NCBI RefSeq assembly: GCF_029910655.1
Contig: NZ_CP123897.1
Coordinates: forward strand, 4,825,547-4,889,546
DNA length: 64,000 bases
DNA from: Methylomonas sp. UP202
Lineage (GTDB): Bacteria; Pseudomonadota; Gammaproteobacteria; Methylococcales; Methylomonadaceae
Direction of reading: 5' to 3'
Shown here in pieces: positions 43,515-54,369 of this stretch (position 1 is the stretch's first letter; every line of letters begins with the position of its first letter). The position numbers and the translations under genes are program-made. The notes beneath the pieces are model-generated. The model was not told the origin of the DNA. It searched no databases and saw nothing but the letters and a program-made list of their open reading frames with translations.

Positions 43515-45500
43515 ATGCTTAGAACTTTGGCGGGAATAATACTGATCCTGCCGAGCCTCGCCGTAGCGGCTCCCGATCCTGGATCGGTGGATCTAACCGA
43601 TCTGTCAGTAGAACAATTGCTGAATGTTCACGTTATCAAGGCATCCAGACTTGGCTCATCCGTCGCCCATGCCCCAACGTCCATTTCGATACTCACCGGA
43701 GAAGATATCCGGACGTTCGGGTGGAGAACCTTAGCCGACGCCTTAAATAGCTTACGCGGCATCTTTCTCAGCAACGACCGCAATTACACCTATCTAGGAG
43801 TTCGCGGATTTGCCCGAAGCGGAGATTATAATTCCAGGGTCTTGTTGATGATCGACGGCCAACGCATGAACGAAAATGTCTACGATGGCGGTTACATCGC
43901 CCAGGAATTCATGCTCGACATGGAGCTGATCGACCGCATCGAATACGTGCCGGGCTCCGGTTCGTCTATCTATGGCGCAAACGCCTTTCTAGGCATGATC
44001 AATGTCATTACCAAGACAGGCAAAGGGATAGACGGTGCGCTAGCATCCGGCCAAATAGAAAGTTTCGACACTTACAAGGGCAGAATTAGCTACGGCAAAA
44101 CCTTGGAGAACGGTGCGGATTTAGTATTTTCCGCTTCGCATTATGATCGCGCCGGGGTCGATAATCTGTATTTTCCGGGATACGATACGCCAGAAACGAA
44201 TAACGGCATCGCCCAAAACCTCGACACCGAAAAAGCCGACCGGCTATTCGGCAAAATCGCCTACCAAAATTGGACCTTGAGCGGCGGCTATGTGAGCCGC
44301 GGCAAGCAAGTGCCGACCGCCTCTTACGACGCCATTTTCAACGATCCCCAGTACTTCACTAACGACAAGCAATTCTTCACGAATCTTAAGTATCTAAAAG
44401 CGCTCGATACCAATAGTTCTGTTTCCGCGAAAGGTTTTTTCCAGGGCTACGACTACTACGCGGATCAACCTACCGGAACGGAAAACGCCCGCGTCATCAA
44501 TTACGACGAAGCCAGCGGTCGTTGGTTTGGCGGCGAAATACAGTTGACAACGACTGCATTTGATATCCACAAACTGATTGCCGGTCTGGAATATCAGTAC
44601 GACCAACGCCAACGACTAATCAACTACGACAAAGATCCTTATTTCAGCTATGTAGCCGGCCATCGTAACGGTCATCGGCTGGAGCTGTTCGTTCAAGATG
44701 ACATAAAGCTGGATACGAATTGGATATTCAGCGCCGGCCTACGCTTGGACTATCATCACATGTTGAAAAACTTGCAGCTCAATCCCCGGCTCGGTCTGAT
44801 TTGGACCGCAAGCGACAACCTCTCGGCCAAACTCTTGTATAGCTCGACATTTCGAGCTCCCAACGCCTGGGAGCGCGACTACAATGCCTTTGGCATCATC
44901 CCGAATCCCAAGATGCACGAAGAACAAATCAAGAGTTACGAAGCAACTGTCGAATGGCGTTCCAATGACAATCTTCGCCTGTTGGGCTCGCTTTTTTTCA
45001 ACGACATCTCCAACCTGCTGCAGGCTGCTCCAACTGGCGATATTGACGGAAATTACGCCGTTATGAATGTGGGCAAGTATCATGCCTATGGCGCCGAATT
45101 CGAATCCGAAAAGCGTTGGCGGAACGGCCGTTTGTTTAAAGCCTCCTACACCTATAGCTGGTTAGAGGACCACAACGCCGACGAAACCTGGAGCAACGAT
45201 TCGCCGCAAAATCTGCTCAAACTGCATTTCGCCGAGCCTCTCTTCGATGATCGATTGCGACTGGGGATTGAAAGCATATTCGTCGATCAACGTAAAACTT
45301 ACTGGGGAACCAGTGCCCGTGCTTATGAATTGATCAATCTAAATCTGAGCTCGGATAAGTTGATCCCAAAAACGGATATTTCTTTCGGCGTATACAATGT
45401 ATTCGACTCTCATTACGAAATGCTCGGCCCCGATCAACGCGCGAACGTGTTGAAAATGAATGGCAGAGAGTTTCGCCTAAAAGCCGAAATTCGGTTTTGA
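43515..45500 (+). CDS. TonB-dependent receptor
   Basis: A 661-residue outer-membrane receptor. Residues 1-20 are a signal peptide (MLRTLAGIILILPSLAVA). The plug domain is LGSSVAHAPTSISILTGEDIRTFGWRTLADALNSLRGIF, followed by VRGFARSGDYNSRVLLMIDGQRMNENVYDGG and YVPGSGSSIYGANAFLGMINVITK, read in sections. A 22-strand type barrel ends in REFRLKAEIRF, with terminal Phe. It imports a chelated metal, cofactor or sugar using TonB energy. The ligand cannot be read and the neighbours (bioA, ahcY) do not settle it. It is monocistronic, with a strong terminator after the stop. Confidence 0.93.
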   Translation: MLRTLAGIILILPSLAVAAPDPGSVDLTDLSVEQLLNVHVIKASRLGSSVAHAPTSISILTGEDIRTFGWRTLADALNSLRGIFLSNDRNYTYLGVRGFARSGDYNSRVLLMIDGQRMNENVYDGGYIAQEFMLDMELIDRIEYVPGSGSSIYGANAFLGMINVITKTGKGIDGALASGQIESFDTYKGRISYGKTLENGADLVFSASHYDRAGVDNLYFPGYDTPETNNGIAQNLDTEKADRLFGKIAYQNWTLSGGYVSRGKQVPTASYDAIFNDPQYFTNDKQFFTNLKYLKALDTNSSVSAKGFFQGYDYYADQPTGTENARVINYDEASGRWFGGEIQLTTTAFDIHKLIAGLEYQYDQRQRLINYDKDPYFSYVAGHRNGHRLELFVQDDIKLDTNWIFSAGLRLDYHHMLKNLQLNPRLGLIWTASDNLSAKLLYSSTFRAPNAWERDYNAFGIIPNPKMHEEQIKSYEATVEWRSNDNLRLLGSLFFNDISNLLQAAPTGDIDGNYAVMNVGKYHAYGAEFESEKRWRNGRLFKASYTYSWLEDHNADETWSNDSPQNLLKLHFAEPLFDDRLRLGIESIFVDQRKTYWGTSARAYELINLNLSSDKLIPKTDISFGVYNVFDSHYEMLGPDQRANVLKMNGREFRLKAEIRF

Positions 45501-45537
45501 GCTACGCCGCCGGAAATCTACCGAATAATCAGACCAC

Positions 45538-45565
45538 AAAAAAGGGGGCCTACGCCCCCTTTTTT
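45538..45565. terminator. Bidirectional rho-independent terminator
   Basis: AAAAAAGGGGGC (45538-45549), loop CTAC, GCCCCCTTTTTT (45554-45565). The stem has T runs on both strands and lies between the convergent receptor gene and ahcY, so it can serve both. Confidence 0.92.
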
Positions 45566-45580
45566 ATTACTATCCCGCTA

Positions 45581-46873
45581 TTAATAACGGTAATGGTCCT
45601 GCTTGTAGGGTCCATCGACCGTGACGTTAATATAAGCTGCCTGCTCCGCAGTCAACTTGGTCAATTTCACGCCGATTTGCGCCAAATGCAGGCTGGCAAC
45701 CTTCTCGTCCAACTTTTTAGGCAGCACATAGACTTTGTTTCCATAGGCCGAGGCGTTGTTCCAGAGCTCGATTTGCGCCAAAACCTGGTTGCAGAACGAA
45801 TTGGACATCACGAAACTGGGGTGGCCGGTTGCGCAACCCAAGTTCACCAGCCGGCCTTCCGCTAACACGATAATCCGCTTACCGTCCGGGAAGATGACGT
45901 GATCGACTTGCGGCTTGATGTTTTCCCAGGGATATTGGCGCAACGACGCAATATCGATCTCGGAATCGAAGTGACCGATATTGCAGACGATGGCCTGATC
46001 ACGCATCGCCTTCATGTGATCGTGAGTAATCACGTGAACGTTGCCGGTCGCGGTGACAAAAATATTCGCCAGCGAGGCAGCCTCATCCATCGTCACAACC
46101 CGGTAACCCTCCATCGCCGCTTGCAACGCGCAAATCGGGTCGATTTCGGTAATCAAGACAGTGGCACCCAAGCCGCGCAACGACTGCGCACAACCTTTAC
46201 CGACATCACCGTAACCGCAAACCACGGCGATTTTACCGGCCACCATCACGTCGGTCGCACGCTTGATGCCATCCACCAGCGATTCGCGGCAACCATACAG
46301 ATTATCGAATTTGGATTTGGTCACCGAATCGTTGACGTTGAAAGCCGGAACTTTTAAAGACCCCTTGGCGACGCGTTCGGTCAACCGCAAAACACCGGTC
46401 GTGGTTTCTTCCGACAAACCTTTAACATCGGCCATCAGCTCCGGAAACTTGTCATGCATCATATTGGTGAGGTCACCGCCGTCGTCCAATATCATGTTCG
46501 GCCGCCAGCCGTTCGGTCCGAGAATGGTTTGTTCGATACACCATTCGGCTTCGGCTTCGGTCTCACCCTTCCAGGCAAACACCGGAATGCCGGCCGCCGC
46601 GATCGCGGCGGCGGCGTGATCCTGAGTCGAAAAGATGTTGCACGATGACCAGCGAATTTCCGCACCCAACGCGGTCAAGGTTTCGATCAGCACCGCCGTC
46701 TGGATAGTCATATGCAAACAGCCGGCGATACGCGCGCCTTTCAGAGGTTGCGAGGCTCCGTATTCGGCGCGCAAAGCCATCAAACCCGGCATTTCGGTTT
46801 CGGCGATTTTGATTTCCTTACGGCCCCAATCCGCCAGGGCCATATCGGCGACTTTATAATCATTTTGCGTCAT
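45581..46873 (-). CDS. ahcY: Adenosylhomocysteinase
   Basis: A 430-residue S-adenosylhomocysteine hydrolase, NAD-dependent, that splits SAH to adenosine and homocysteine in the activated methyl cycle. Signatures are [70 protein letters not shown], the NAD fold [16 protein letters not shown] and the C-terminal [12 protein letters not shown], read in sections. AAGGAA is the ribosome site. It follows metK by 14 nt, so synthesis and recycling of the methyl donor are co-transcribed. Confidence 0.97.
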   Translation of the reverse strand: MTQNDYKVADMALADWGRKEIKIAETEMPGLMALRAEYGASQPLKGARIAGCLHMTIQTAVLIETLTALGAEIRWSSCNIFSTQDHAAAAIAAAGIPVFAWKGETEAEAEWCIEQTILGPNGWRPNMILDDGGDLTNMMHDKFPELMADVKGLSEETTTGVLRLTERVAKGSLKVPAFNVNDSVTKSKFDNLYGCRESLVDGIKRATDVMVAGKIAVVCGYGDVGKGCAQSLRGLGATVLITEIDPICALQAAMEGYRVVTMDEAASLANIFVTATGNVHVITHDHMKAMRDQAIVCNIGHFDSEIDIASLRQYPWENIKPQVDHVIFPDGKRIIVLAEGRLVNLGCATGHPSFVMSNSFCNQVLAQIELWNNASAYGNKVYVLPKKLDEKVASLHLAQIGVKLTKLTAEQAAYINVTVDGPYKQDHYRY

Positions 46874-46887
46874 GTTAATTTCCTTGA

Positions 46888-48048
46888 TTAAACGCCGGCC
46901 GCATCTTTCAATGCTTCGGCCTTATCGGTTTTTTCCCAACTGAAGCTGGCTTCATTGCGACCAAAATGGCCGTAAGACGCAGTGGGGCGATAGATCGGTT
47001 TCAACAAGCCTAATTGGGCAATCAAACCTTTCGGGCGCAAGTCAAAGTGTTCGCGAACGATTTTGACCAAGCGCTCTTCTTCGATTCTGCCCGTACCGAA
47101 GGTTTCAACGGTAATCGAGGTCGGTTCGGCAACGCCGATCGCATAAGAAACCTGAATCTCGCAACGCTCGGCAAGACCGGCCGCGACGATGTTTTTTGCG
47201 ACGTAACGCGCCATATAGGCCGCGGATCGGTCGACTTTCGACGGGTCCTTTCCGGAAAACGCGCCGCCACCGTGACGAGCCATACCGCCATAGGTATCGA
47301 CGATAATTTTCCGACCGGTCAAACCGCAGTCGCCGACCGGGCCGCCGATGACGAATTGACCTGTCGGGTTAATGAAGTATTTGGTATCTTTATGCAGCCA
47401 TTCTTTCGGCAAGGTTGGCAGGATGATTTCATCCATCACCGCTTCTTCCAACAATTTCCCACCGACCTCCGGCGAATGCTGAGTCGACAGCACTACGGCA
47501 TCAATCGCCACCGGCTTATTGTTTTCGTAGCGGAATGTGACCTGGCTTTTCGCGTCCGGACGCAGCCAAGGCAAGGTCTTGTTTTTGCGAACTTGCGCTT
47601 GGCGTTCCACCAACCGGTGCGCATAAGTAATTGGCGCGGGCATCAGCACATCGGTTTCGTTACTGGCATAACCAAACATTAAACCTTGGTCGCCGGCACC
47701 TTGTTCATGATCTTCGGATTCGTCGACGCCCATGGCAATATCGGCGGACTGCTTGCCAATGGCATTCAATACCGCGCAACTGTTGCCGTCGAAACCGATA
47801 TCGCCATGGTCGTAACCGATTTCGCAAACCACCTTTCTGACCAGCTCTTCGGTGTCGACCCAAGCACTGGTAGTCACTTCGCCGGCCAACACAACCATTC
47901 CGGTCTTAACGAGTGTTTCGCAGGCCACCCGTGCCCTAGGATCCTGGGCTAGAATCGCGTCGACAATGGCATCGGATATTTGGTCGGCGACTTTGTCGGG
48001 ATGACCTTCCGATACCGACTCAGAGGTAAAGAGATAGCTTTTGTTCAC
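46888..48048 (-). CDS. metK: S-adenosylmethionine synthase
   Basis: A 386-residue enzyme making S-adenosylmethionine from methionine and ATP. Signatures are [41 protein letters not shown], the P-loop-like [23 protein letters not shown] and [15 protein letters not shown], read in sections. I chose the GTG at 48048, which has GAGG 9 nt upstream and gives the normal family start; in-frame ATG codons farther upstream would add 11 or 22 atypical residues. It is first in the metK-ahcY operon, about 65 nt after a tRNA gene on the same strand. Confidence 0.96.
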   Translation of the reverse strand: MNKSYLFTSESVSEGHPDKVADQISDAIVDAILAQDPRARVACETLVKTGMVVLAGEVTTSAWVDTEELVRKVVCEIGYDHGDIGFDGNSCAVLNAIGKQSADIAMGVDESEDHEQGAGDQGLMFGYASNETDVLMPAPITYAHRLVERQAQVRKNKTLPWLRPDAKSQVTFRYENNKPVAIDAVVLSTQHSPEVGGKLLEEAVMDEIILPTLPKEWLHKDTKYFINPTGQFVIGGPVGDCGLTGRKIIVDTYGGMARHGGGAFSGKDPSKVDRSAAYMARYVAKNIVAAGLAERCEIQVSYAIGVAEPTSITVETFGTGRIEEERLVKIVREHFDLRPKGLIAQLGLLKPIYRPTASYGHFGRNEASFSWEKTDKAEALKDAAGV

Positions 48049-48114
48049 GGTGATGGACCTCGCAATTAACGTGGCGGACATAGAAAAGGCCGCGAGTACG
48101 GCCGAGAGTATCAA

Positions 48115-48191
48115 TGGTGGGCCCTGTAGGACTTGAACCTACGACCTGCCGATTATGAGTCGGAAGCTCTGACCAACTGAGCTAAGGGCCC
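48115..48191 (-). tRNA. tRNA-Ile2 (CAU anticodon, lysidine-modified) rather than elongator tRNA-Met
   Basis: A 77-nt cloverleaf on the minus strand with CCA encoded. The acceptor stem GGGCCCT pairs with AGGGCCC, the anticodon loop is CTCATAA, and the T arm is GTAGGTTCAAGTCCTAC. A CAU anticodon fits initiator or elongator Met or Ile2. C4-G69 and C5-G68 pairs and the T-arm sequence match Ile2 substrates of TilS better than elongator Met. It starts 5 nt after the rpoD stop on the same strand, so it may be co-transcribed with rpoD. Confidence 0.9.
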
Positions 48192-48196
48192 CGGTA

Positions 48197-50008
48197 TTAT
48201 TCATCTAGGAAACAGCGAAGCTGCTCCGAACGGGATGGGTGACGCAGTTTTCTCAGCGCTTTAGCTTCGATCTGCCGGATTCGTTCGCGGGTAACGTCGA
48301 ATTGCTTCCCAACTTCTTCCAATGTATGGTCGGTATTCATGTTGATACCGAAGCGCATACGCAACACTTTCGCTTCCCTTGCCGTCAATCCAGCCAATAC
48401 GTTTTGAGTGGACTCGCGAAGACCCGCGATTGTAGCAGATTCTATCGGTGATAACATCTTCGAATCCTCGATAAAATCCCCCAAATGCGAATCCTCGTCG
48501 TCGCCGATCGGAGTTTCCATCGAAATCGGCTCCTTGGCTATTTTCAGAACCTTGCGAATTTTATCTTCCGGCATCTCCATCCGCTCCGCCAACTCCTCCG
48601 GAGTAGCCTCCCTGCCAAGCTCTTGCAGGATTTGTCTCGAAACCCGATTCAGCTTATTGATGGTCTCGATCATATGCACCGGAATTCGAATCGTTCTGGC
48701 CTGATCGGCGATAGAACGAGTAATCGCTTGGCGTATCCACCAAGTCGCATACGTTGAAAACTTATACCCTCGGCGATATTCGAATTTGTCGACGGCCTTC
48801 ATCAGACCAATATTGCCTTCTTGAATCAAATCAAGAAATTGCAAGCCACGATTGGTATATTTTTTAGCTATCGAAATCACCAACCGCAAATTCGCTTCGA
48901 TCATTTCCTTTTTGGCGCGCCGAGCTTTAGCCTCGCCGAGCGAGATATTCCGACAAATATTTTTCAGCACCGAGATGCTCAAGCCATACCGAGCCTCGAT
49001 ATCGGCCAGTTTTTGTTGCACGGCGACAACATACTCGCGATGCTCGTTTAAAACGCCGGCATAGGCAGGATGTTGCTGGACATAATGATCTAACCAAGCG
49101 ACATTGGCTTCATTTTCAGCAAACGCATTGATAAAGTCTTTGCGTGGCACCTTCGCCTTTTTAACGAAGACTTCCAGCACCGCTTTCTCTTCTTCCCGAA
49201 TTTGAGCGATCAGCTCTTCGGAAATAGAAACCATTCTTTTCAAATATTGCGGAGTCCATTTGAACTCGCTAAAAATCTCGTCCAATGCGTCGAACAGTTT
49301 CTCGGTTTTGTCATGCCCGTAACCATGCTTCTTAATCGAAGCGGTTACTGCTTTAAGCGCTTTTCTGAGCTGATCGACTTTTTCCTTGACTTCATCGTAA
49401 TCGACGACCTTAGATTCCTCTTCCGCTTCCTCCGTCGGCGCGTCAATATCGACAGCCTCGACTTCGATCTCCGCCTCTATTTCCGACAAATCAACGAAAC
49501 CGGTTACTAAATCACCCAATCGCACACCAGACTCTTCGTCCTTGACCGAATCGAACGTCTCGATAAACGATTCAACGATAAAGCCGGAGCGGGAGATAGC
49601 CCCTACAACTTGCCGCTGACCCTCTTCTATTCGCTTGGCGATTTTTAATTCTTCTTCGCGGGTTAAGAGCTCAACAGACCCCATTTCGCGCATGTACAGG
49701 CGTACCGGATCAGTGGTTCTACCAAATTCACTATCCACCGACGCCAATGCCGCAACCTCGGCCACTTCCTCGTCGTCGTCCGCGGTGACAACCGCGTCCG
49801 AGGCAATCAACGAATCATCATCGTCTGGCGCAACCTCATAAACTTGAATGCCCATGTCGTTGATCATGCCGATAATATCGTCGATCTGCTCGGGATCGAT
49901 GATATCGCTCGGCAGGTGGTCATTGACCTCCGCATAGGTCAAATAACCTTGCGCCTTGCCTTTCGCTATCAGCTGTTTAAGTTGAGATTGCTGTTGTTCT
50001 TGATTCAT
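48197..50008 (-). CDS. rpoD: RNA polymerase sigma-70 factor RpoD
   Basis: A 603-residue primary sigma factor. Region 1.1 begins [24 protein letters not shown]; region 1.2 has [22 protein letters not shown]. The non-conserved insertion is rich in Glu and Asp. Region 2 has [57 protein letters not shown], region 3 [12 protein letters not shown] and region 4 [30 protein letters not shown], all read in sections. It directs transcription of housekeeping genes. It ends the macromolecular synthesis operon rpsU-yqeY-dnaG-rpoD. Confidence 0.98.
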   Translation of the reverse strand: MNQEQQQSQLKQLIAKGKAQGYLTYAEVNDHLPSDIIDPEQIDDIIGMINDMGIQVYEVAPDDDDSLIASDAVVTADDDEEVAEVAALASVDSEFGRTTDPVRLYMREMGSVELLTREEELKIAKRIEEGQRQVVGAISRSGFIVESFIETFDSVKDEESGVRLGDLVTGFVDLSEIEAEIEVEAVDIDAPTEEAEEESKVVDYDEVKEKVDQLRKALKAVTASIKKHGYGHDKTEKLFDALDEIFSEFKWTPQYLKRMVSISEELIAQIREEEKAVLEVFVKKAKVPRKDFINAFAENEANVAWLDHYVQQHPAYAGVLNEHREYVVAVQQKLADIEARYGLSISVLKNICRNISLGEAKARRAKKEMIEANLRLVISIAKKYTNRGLQFLDLIQEGNIGLMKAVDKFEYRRGYKFSTYATWWIRQAITRSIADQARTIRIPVHMIETINKLNRVSRQILQELGREATPEELAERMEMPEDKIRKVLKIAKEPISMETPIGDDEDSHLGDFIEDSKMLSPIESATIAGLRESTQNVLAGLTAREAKVLRMRFGINMNTDHTLEEVGKQFDVTRERIRQIEAKALRKLRHPSRSEQLRCFLDE

Positions 50009-50156
50009 TCTTCACTCACAATACGTTTTCAGCACCAAGCGCCGCAGAACCGGTAATTATATCTCGAAAGCCTGCCACGGTCACCCCCTATAAAACCACT
50101 CCCCGATCCGTTTTTAAGCGCTACAGCACATCATACGATTAGGCTTCCAGAGAGAA

Positions 50157-51875
50157 TCAACCTTCCCGCAACAAACCGCGCAGCTGCTCTCTCTCCGCGT
50201 CACTCAAGCCCTCTTTGGTCTCCTTTTCGATCAGCCGATTCAACAACAGAGTCCGTCCTTGTTTCACAAGCTGATGCAGCGCCCCCTCAAACTCGGCAAC
50301 TTCACCGCCCTCCGGCAAACCTAAATCGACAACCCCGAGGGCACCGACGACTTTTTCCTGATCAGTATTCCGGTACCGTTCAATTAAAATGGCGCTGCTT
50401 CCGGGTTTTTCAAGCGCAATCGTCGCCAACAGATCACGCAGCAACTCGGCACCAGGAAAATCCAACCCATTCAACGATTCACCCGGAATCTCAGCAGCTT
50501 TGGCAACATTTGGATATTGCAACAATAAAGCAATCACCTTGCGCGCCAAGCTCATTTGCTTGCCACCACCCCGCCTTACGGGATTGGGCATCGTCGTTTT
50601 AAGTGTAGCCGCGTTTTCAACAAGCTCCACCGCGGACAACTGGTACAACCGAGCCAACATCATGTCTTTGAAAAATCCCGGCTGCACCTTGTCGATCAAA
50701 GGCTTCGCCTTGCTCGCCAACCCCGAACGACCTTCGACGGTCGCCAAATCGAGCCCATCGGCGACATTCTCGAACAAGTAGTCGGAAAGGACTCGCGCCG
50801 TTGCAATTCGTTCCATGAATTTGGATAAATTTTCAGCCCTGATCAACGAATCGGGATCATGTCCTTGAGGCAATAACATAATTTTAATCTGCCTTCCGTC
50901 CCGCAAGCACGGTAAGGCCGCCTCAACCCCCTTCCAAGCCGCCTGACGGCCAGCATTGTCGCCGTCGAAACAAAAGACCAATTCGGAGGTATATCGAAAT
51001 AATAAATCGACATGCGCCTTAGATAGCGCCGTTCCCAACGCGGCTACGGAATTCAACACACCGAACTGAGTGAGTGCTATCACATCCATATAGCCCTCGA
51101 CCACAAGAATCCGCTCGGGTTTGCCGTTCTCGCTTAACAGCTCGCAGAGCCCATACAACTCTCTGCCCTTTGAGAACACCGACGTTTCCGGCGAATTCAA
51201 ATATTTAGGCAGACTGTCATCCAAAACTCGTCCGCCAAATCCGATCACGCGCTTACGCTTGTCGCGAATAGGAAACATCAAGCGCCCCCGGAAACGATCA
51301 TAAGCCTTGCCATCGTCCTTAACGACCAACATACCCGCTTCGATCAAGGCTTCGCGAGGGAGTCGCCCGACCAACGCATCCCAGCGATCCGGCGCATAAC
51401 CGAGCATGAATTTCCTGGCCACATCGTCACCAACCCCGCGAGCACGCAGGTACTCGACAGCCCGACTCGCCTCCGGACTCTTGCACAACTGCTCGACGTA
51501 AAACCCGGCGACTTTTTCCAGCACCTCGTAAACGGAAGTAAGATTGCGAGACTGCGTCGCATCGGACGACTGAAACTCCCTCGGCACCTCGACACCGGCA
51601 AATGCCGCCAAATCCTCGACTGCCTCGACAAAACCGAGATGACTGAAATCCATCAAAAAACTAATGGCGTTGCCGCTGGCACCACAACCGAAGCAGTGAT
51701 AAATCTGCCGATTGCGGTTAACTGAAAAACTGGGAGTCTTCTCGGTGTGAAACGGACAACGGGCCACAAAATTCGAGCCCGTTTTCTTGAGGGGAACATG
51801 GGAGTCTATCAGGTCGACAATATCGACCCTGACCAACAAATCGTCGATAAACTGGCGGGGTATCCTGCCGGACAT
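50157..51875 (-). CDS. dnaG: DNA primase
   Basis: A 572-residue primase. The N-terminal CHC2 zinc-binding domain uses C40, H43, C61 and C64 (RCPFHTEKTPSF and YHCFGCGASGN). The TOPRIM core contains ILVVEGYMDVIALTQFG and FCFDGDNAGRQAAWKG, the metal-binding DxD region. A C-terminal DnaB-interacting domain follows. It makes RNA primers for replication. It lies between yqeY and rpoD in the macromolecular synthesis operon, with a 148-nt gap before rpoD that may contain an internal promoter. Confidence 0.97.
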   Translation of the reverse strand: MSGRIPRQFIDDLLVRVDIVDLIDSHVPLKKTGSNFVARCPFHTEKTPSFSVNRNRQIYHCFGCGASGNAISFLMDFSHLGFVEAVEDLAAFAGVEVPREFQSSDATQSRNLTSVYEVLEKVAGFYVEQLCKSPEASRAVEYLRARGVGDDVARKFMLGYAPDRWDALVGRLPREALIEAGMLVVKDDGKAYDRFRGRLMFPIRDKRKRVIGFGGRVLDDSLPKYLNSPETSVFSKGRELYGLCELLSENGKPERILVVEGYMDVIALTQFGVLNSVAALGTALSKAHVDLLFRYTSELVFCFDGDNAGRQAAWKGVEAALPCLRDGRQIKIMLLPQGHDPDSLIRAENLSKFMERIATARVLSDYLFENVADGLDLATVEGRSGLASKAKPLIDKVQPGFFKDMMLARLYQLSAVELVENAATLKTTMPNPVRRGGGKQMSLARKVIALLLQYPNVAKAAEIPGESLNGLDFPGAELLRDLLATIALEKPGSSAILIERYRNTDQEKVVGALGVVDLGLPEGGEVAEFEGALHQLVKQGRTLLLNRLIEKETKEGLSDAEREQLRGLLREG

Positions 51876-51892
51876 ATTACCGCCGCAAAGGA

Positions 51893-52342
51893 TTACGCAG
51901 TCAGCCGAGCCTTGATTCTCGCACTGACTTGAGCCATGTCGGCACGTCCTTGCATTTTGGGCTTGAGCACATTCATAACCGCACCCATGTCCTTTATCGT
52001 TGCCGCACCGGTTTCGGCTATCGCACCGGCGACCAACTTATCGATTTCGTCATCGCTTAAAGGCTGCGGCAAGAAATCCTGGATAACCAACACTTCGGCT
52101 TCCTCGATTTCCGCCAAGTCGGTGCGCCCGGCATCGCGAAATTGCCGAATCGACTCGCGCCTCTGCTTGAGCATTTTATCGAGCACGATCAACACCCGAT
52201 CATCGCCCAGCTCAACCCGCTCGTCGACTTCGACTTGCTTGATGGCGGCCATAATCAGACGAATCACGCCCAACCTGGCTTTATCGCCGCCTTTCATCGC
52301 GGCTTTCATCTCTTCCTTGATACGCTCCTTTAAAGCATCCAT
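51893..52342 (-). CDS. yqeY: GatB/YqeY domain protein
   Basis: A 149-residue protein of the YqeY family. It begins MDALKERIKEEMKAAMKGGDKARLGVIRLIMAAIKQVEVDER in sections and ends DMGAVMNVLKPKMQGRADMAQVSARIKARL, resembling the tRNA-binding tail of GatB. A role in tRNA amidation is often suggested but not shown. It lies between rpsU and dnaG, a common insertion in this operon in gammaproteobacteria. It is cytoplasmic. Confidence 0.95.
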   Translation of the reverse strand: MDALKERIKEEMKAAMKGGDKARLGVIRLIMAAIKQVEVDERVELGDDRVLIVLDKMLKQRRESIRQFRDAGRTDLAEIEEAEVLVIQDFLPQPLSDDEIDKLVAGAIAETGAATIKDMGAVMNVLKPKMQGRADMAQVSARIKARLTA

Positions 52343-52350
52343 GGCCAGAC

Positions 52351-52584
52351 TTAAATTTGCGGACGACCGCGACGCAGATTTTTCAGCGCATAACGCTCGC
52401 GAGCCAGCTTTTTCAAATGACGTTTTACAGCGGCGGCGCCTTTGCGTTTACGCTCGGTGGTCGGCTTTTCGTAGAACTCGCGACGACGAACCTCGGCCAA
52501 TACACCGGCTTTTTCACAAGCGCGTTTGAAGCGACGAATCGCGATATCGAAGTGTTCGTTCTCTTTAACTTTTACTGAAGGCAT
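52351..52584 (-). CDS. rpsU: 30S ribosomal protein S21
   Basis: A 77-residue, strongly basic protein. [58 protein letters not shown], read in sections, is the S21 family sequence. The ATG at 52584 is the family start; two extra codons upstream begin with TTG. S21 is a small-subunit protein needed for translation initiation. It is the first gene of the rpsU-yqeY-dnaG-rpoD operon and diverges from tsaD, with about 100 nt between them for both promoters. Confidence 0.96.
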   Translation of the reverse strand: MPSVKVKENEHFDIAIRRFKRACEKAGVLAEVRRREFYEKPTTERKRKGAAAVKRHLKKLARERYALKNLRRGRPQI

Positions 52585-52686
52585 TAGCAATAATCCGAAT
52601 TGTGTTAGTATCTGGTTGAAGCCTAGGGCACGCTACCCATGTGAAACGTTCGATTATACCGACAATTTCCATTTCTTCAAAAACTA

Positions 52687-53697
52687 ATGTATGTCCTAGG
52701 GATAGAAACCTCGTGCGACGAAACAGCTGTCGCCGTTTACCACTCGAATCGAGGCTTGATTGCCCACACTTTGCACAGCCAGATTCCCACGCACCGCGAA
52801 TACGGCGGCGTGGTTCCGGAACTGGCGTCCAGAGATCACATCCGCAAGCTGGTACCGCTGATCAAGTGCGTATTGGCAGAAGCCAATTTATCAGCGGATT
52901 CGATTAACGGGATTGCCTATACAGCCGGCCCCGGCCTGATGGGCGCTTTGCTGGTGGGTGCCGCCGCAGCCCGCGGCCTGGCCTGGAGCTGGCAAATCCC
53001 TGCAATCGCCGTTCATCACATGGAAGGCCACCTGCTGGCGCCAATGCTGGAGGCGGAACCGCCGGAGTTTCCGTTCGTCGCTCTGTTGATTTCCGGCGGC
53101 CACACGCTGTTAATCGAGGTGGAAGGGATAGGCCGCTACCGGCTGCTGGGCGAGTCACTGGACGATGCCGCCGGCGAAGCCTTCGACAAAACCGCTAAAA
53201 TGCTGGGCCTAGCTTATCCGGGTGGACCCAAGTTGGCCGAACTGGCGACTTTTGGCCGGGAGCGCTTCAAGTTTCCAAGACCGATGACGGACCGCCCCGG
53301 ACTGGACTTCAGTTTTAGCGGCCTAAAAACTTTCACGCTGAACGCGTTGGCCGCTACCGAGCAAACCCAGCAAGATAAAGCCGACATCGCCTACGCCTTT
53401 CAACAAGCGGTCGCCGACACCTTGCAGATCAAATGCCGGCGTGCATTGCAGCAAACCGGACTAAAAACCCTGGTCGTCGCCGGCGGCGTCAGCGCGAACC
53501 AAGCGATTCGAGCTCAATTGCAAACGCTAACCGACCGAACCGGCTGCCGCATTTATTTTCCAAGGCCGGAGTTTTGCACCGATAACGGCGCCATGATCGC
53601 TTACGCGGGCTGCCAGCGCCTATTGGTGGGCCAGCACCAAAACCTGGAGATTTTCGCCAGGCCGCGCTGGCCGATGGAAGAATTGCTAACGATCTAA
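52687..53697 (+). CDS. tsaD: tRNA N6-adenosine threonylcarbamoyltransferase
   Basis: A 336-residue ASKHA-fold protein. [18 protein letters not shown] starts it; the metal site is [10 protein letters not shown] (His-x3-His type), followed by [35 protein letters not shown] and [12 protein letters not shown], with [13 protein letters not shown] near the end, read in sections. With TsaB and TsaE it transfers threonylcarbamoyl to A37 of tRNAs reading ANN codons. Its divergent position from rpsU is conserved in gammaproteobacteria. Confidence 0.97.
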   Translation: MYVLGIETSCDETAVAVYHSNRGLIAHTLHSQIPTHREYGGVVPELASRDHIRKLVPLIKCVLAEANLSADSINGIAYTAGPGLMGALLVGAAAARGLAWSWQIPAIAVHHMEGHLLAPMLEAEPPEFPFVALLISGGHTLLIEVEGIGRYRLLGESLDDAAGEAFDKTAKMLGLAYPGGPKLAELATFGRERFKFPRPMTDRPGLDFSFSGLKTFTLNALAATEQTQQDKADIAYAFQQAVADTLQIKCRRALQQTGLKTLVVAGGVSANQAIRAQLQTLTDRTGCRIYFPRPEFCTDNGAMIAYAGCQRLLVGQHQNLEIFARPRWPMEELLTI

Positions 53698-53707
53698 GCG
53701 CTTGCGA

Positions 53708-54280
53708 TCAGAATTCCCGACCCGCCAGCAAGCGCTGAATATTGCCACGATGCCGCCAAAGCAACACAGAGGAAATCAACGCGAAAGTAACGATCAAATA
53801 CACGTCTCCAACGATCAGCCAAACGTAGAACGGCGTCAACACGGCGGCAACCAACGCCGACAACGACGAAATCTTACCGATTTTATAAACCAACAACCAA
53901 GTACCTGAAACCGCCAACCCCAATAACCACGCAACACCCAAGGTCACGCCCAGCGACGTGGCCACCCCTTTTCCACCCTTGAATCCGAAAAAGACCGGAT
54001 ACAAGTGACCGAGAAACGCCGCGAACACCACAGCCGACAGCACCATCGTATCTACGCCGAGCGCCTTGGCGATCAGCACCGGAATCAAGCCTTTTAAGGC
54101 GTCGCCGGCCAACGTAATCGCCGCGGCCTTCTTCCCGCCTATCCGCATCACATTGGTCGCACCGGGATTGCCTGATCCGTTCTCCCTCGGGTCCGCCAGC
54201 CCCATCAATTTGCAAACTATAATTGCGCTGGATACCGACCCGGTCAGATAAGCAAAAGGCACCAGCAACCATTCCATCAT
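53708..54280 (-). CDS. plsY: Glycerol-3-phosphate acyltransferase
   Basis: A 190-residue inner-membrane enzyme with about five hydrophobic segments. Signatures are AYLTGSVSSAIIVCKLMGLADPRENGSGNPGATNVMRIGGKKAA and GHLYPVFFGFKGGKGVATSLGVTLG, the phosphate and acyl-phosphate loops of PlsY, read in sections. It acylates glycerol-3-phosphate with acyl-phosphate, the first step of phospholipid synthesis. It converges with tsaD, leaving 10 nt between stops, and diverges from folB, an arrangement common in gammaproteobacteria. Confidence 0.96.
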   Translation of the reverse strand: MMEWLLVPFAYLTGSVSSAIIVCKLMGLADPRENGSGNPGATNVMRIGGKKAAAITLAGDALKGLIPVLIAKALGVDTMVLSAVVFAAFLGHLYPVFFGFKGGKGVATSLGVTLGVAWLLGLAVSGTWLLVYKIGKISSLSALVAAVLTPFYVWLIVGDVYLIVTFALISSVLLWRHRGNIQRLLAGREF

Positions 54281-54369
54281 TCAAACAACCTCGTTTCGAT
54301 ACTTGTATAGGCCGGCCGGATACTCGATACTGGCCGCTTTGAAGAAAATATCATAACCGGAAAGCAACG

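Noticed and set aside
48049-48114. SAH or SAM riboswitch before metK
   Set aside because: Only about 65 nt separate metK from the tRNA gene and no conserved riboswitch core is seen.
48115-48191. Elongator tRNA-Met
   Set aside because: The acceptor pairs C4-G69 and C5-G68 and the T arm favour tRNA-Ile2 with CAU anticodon.
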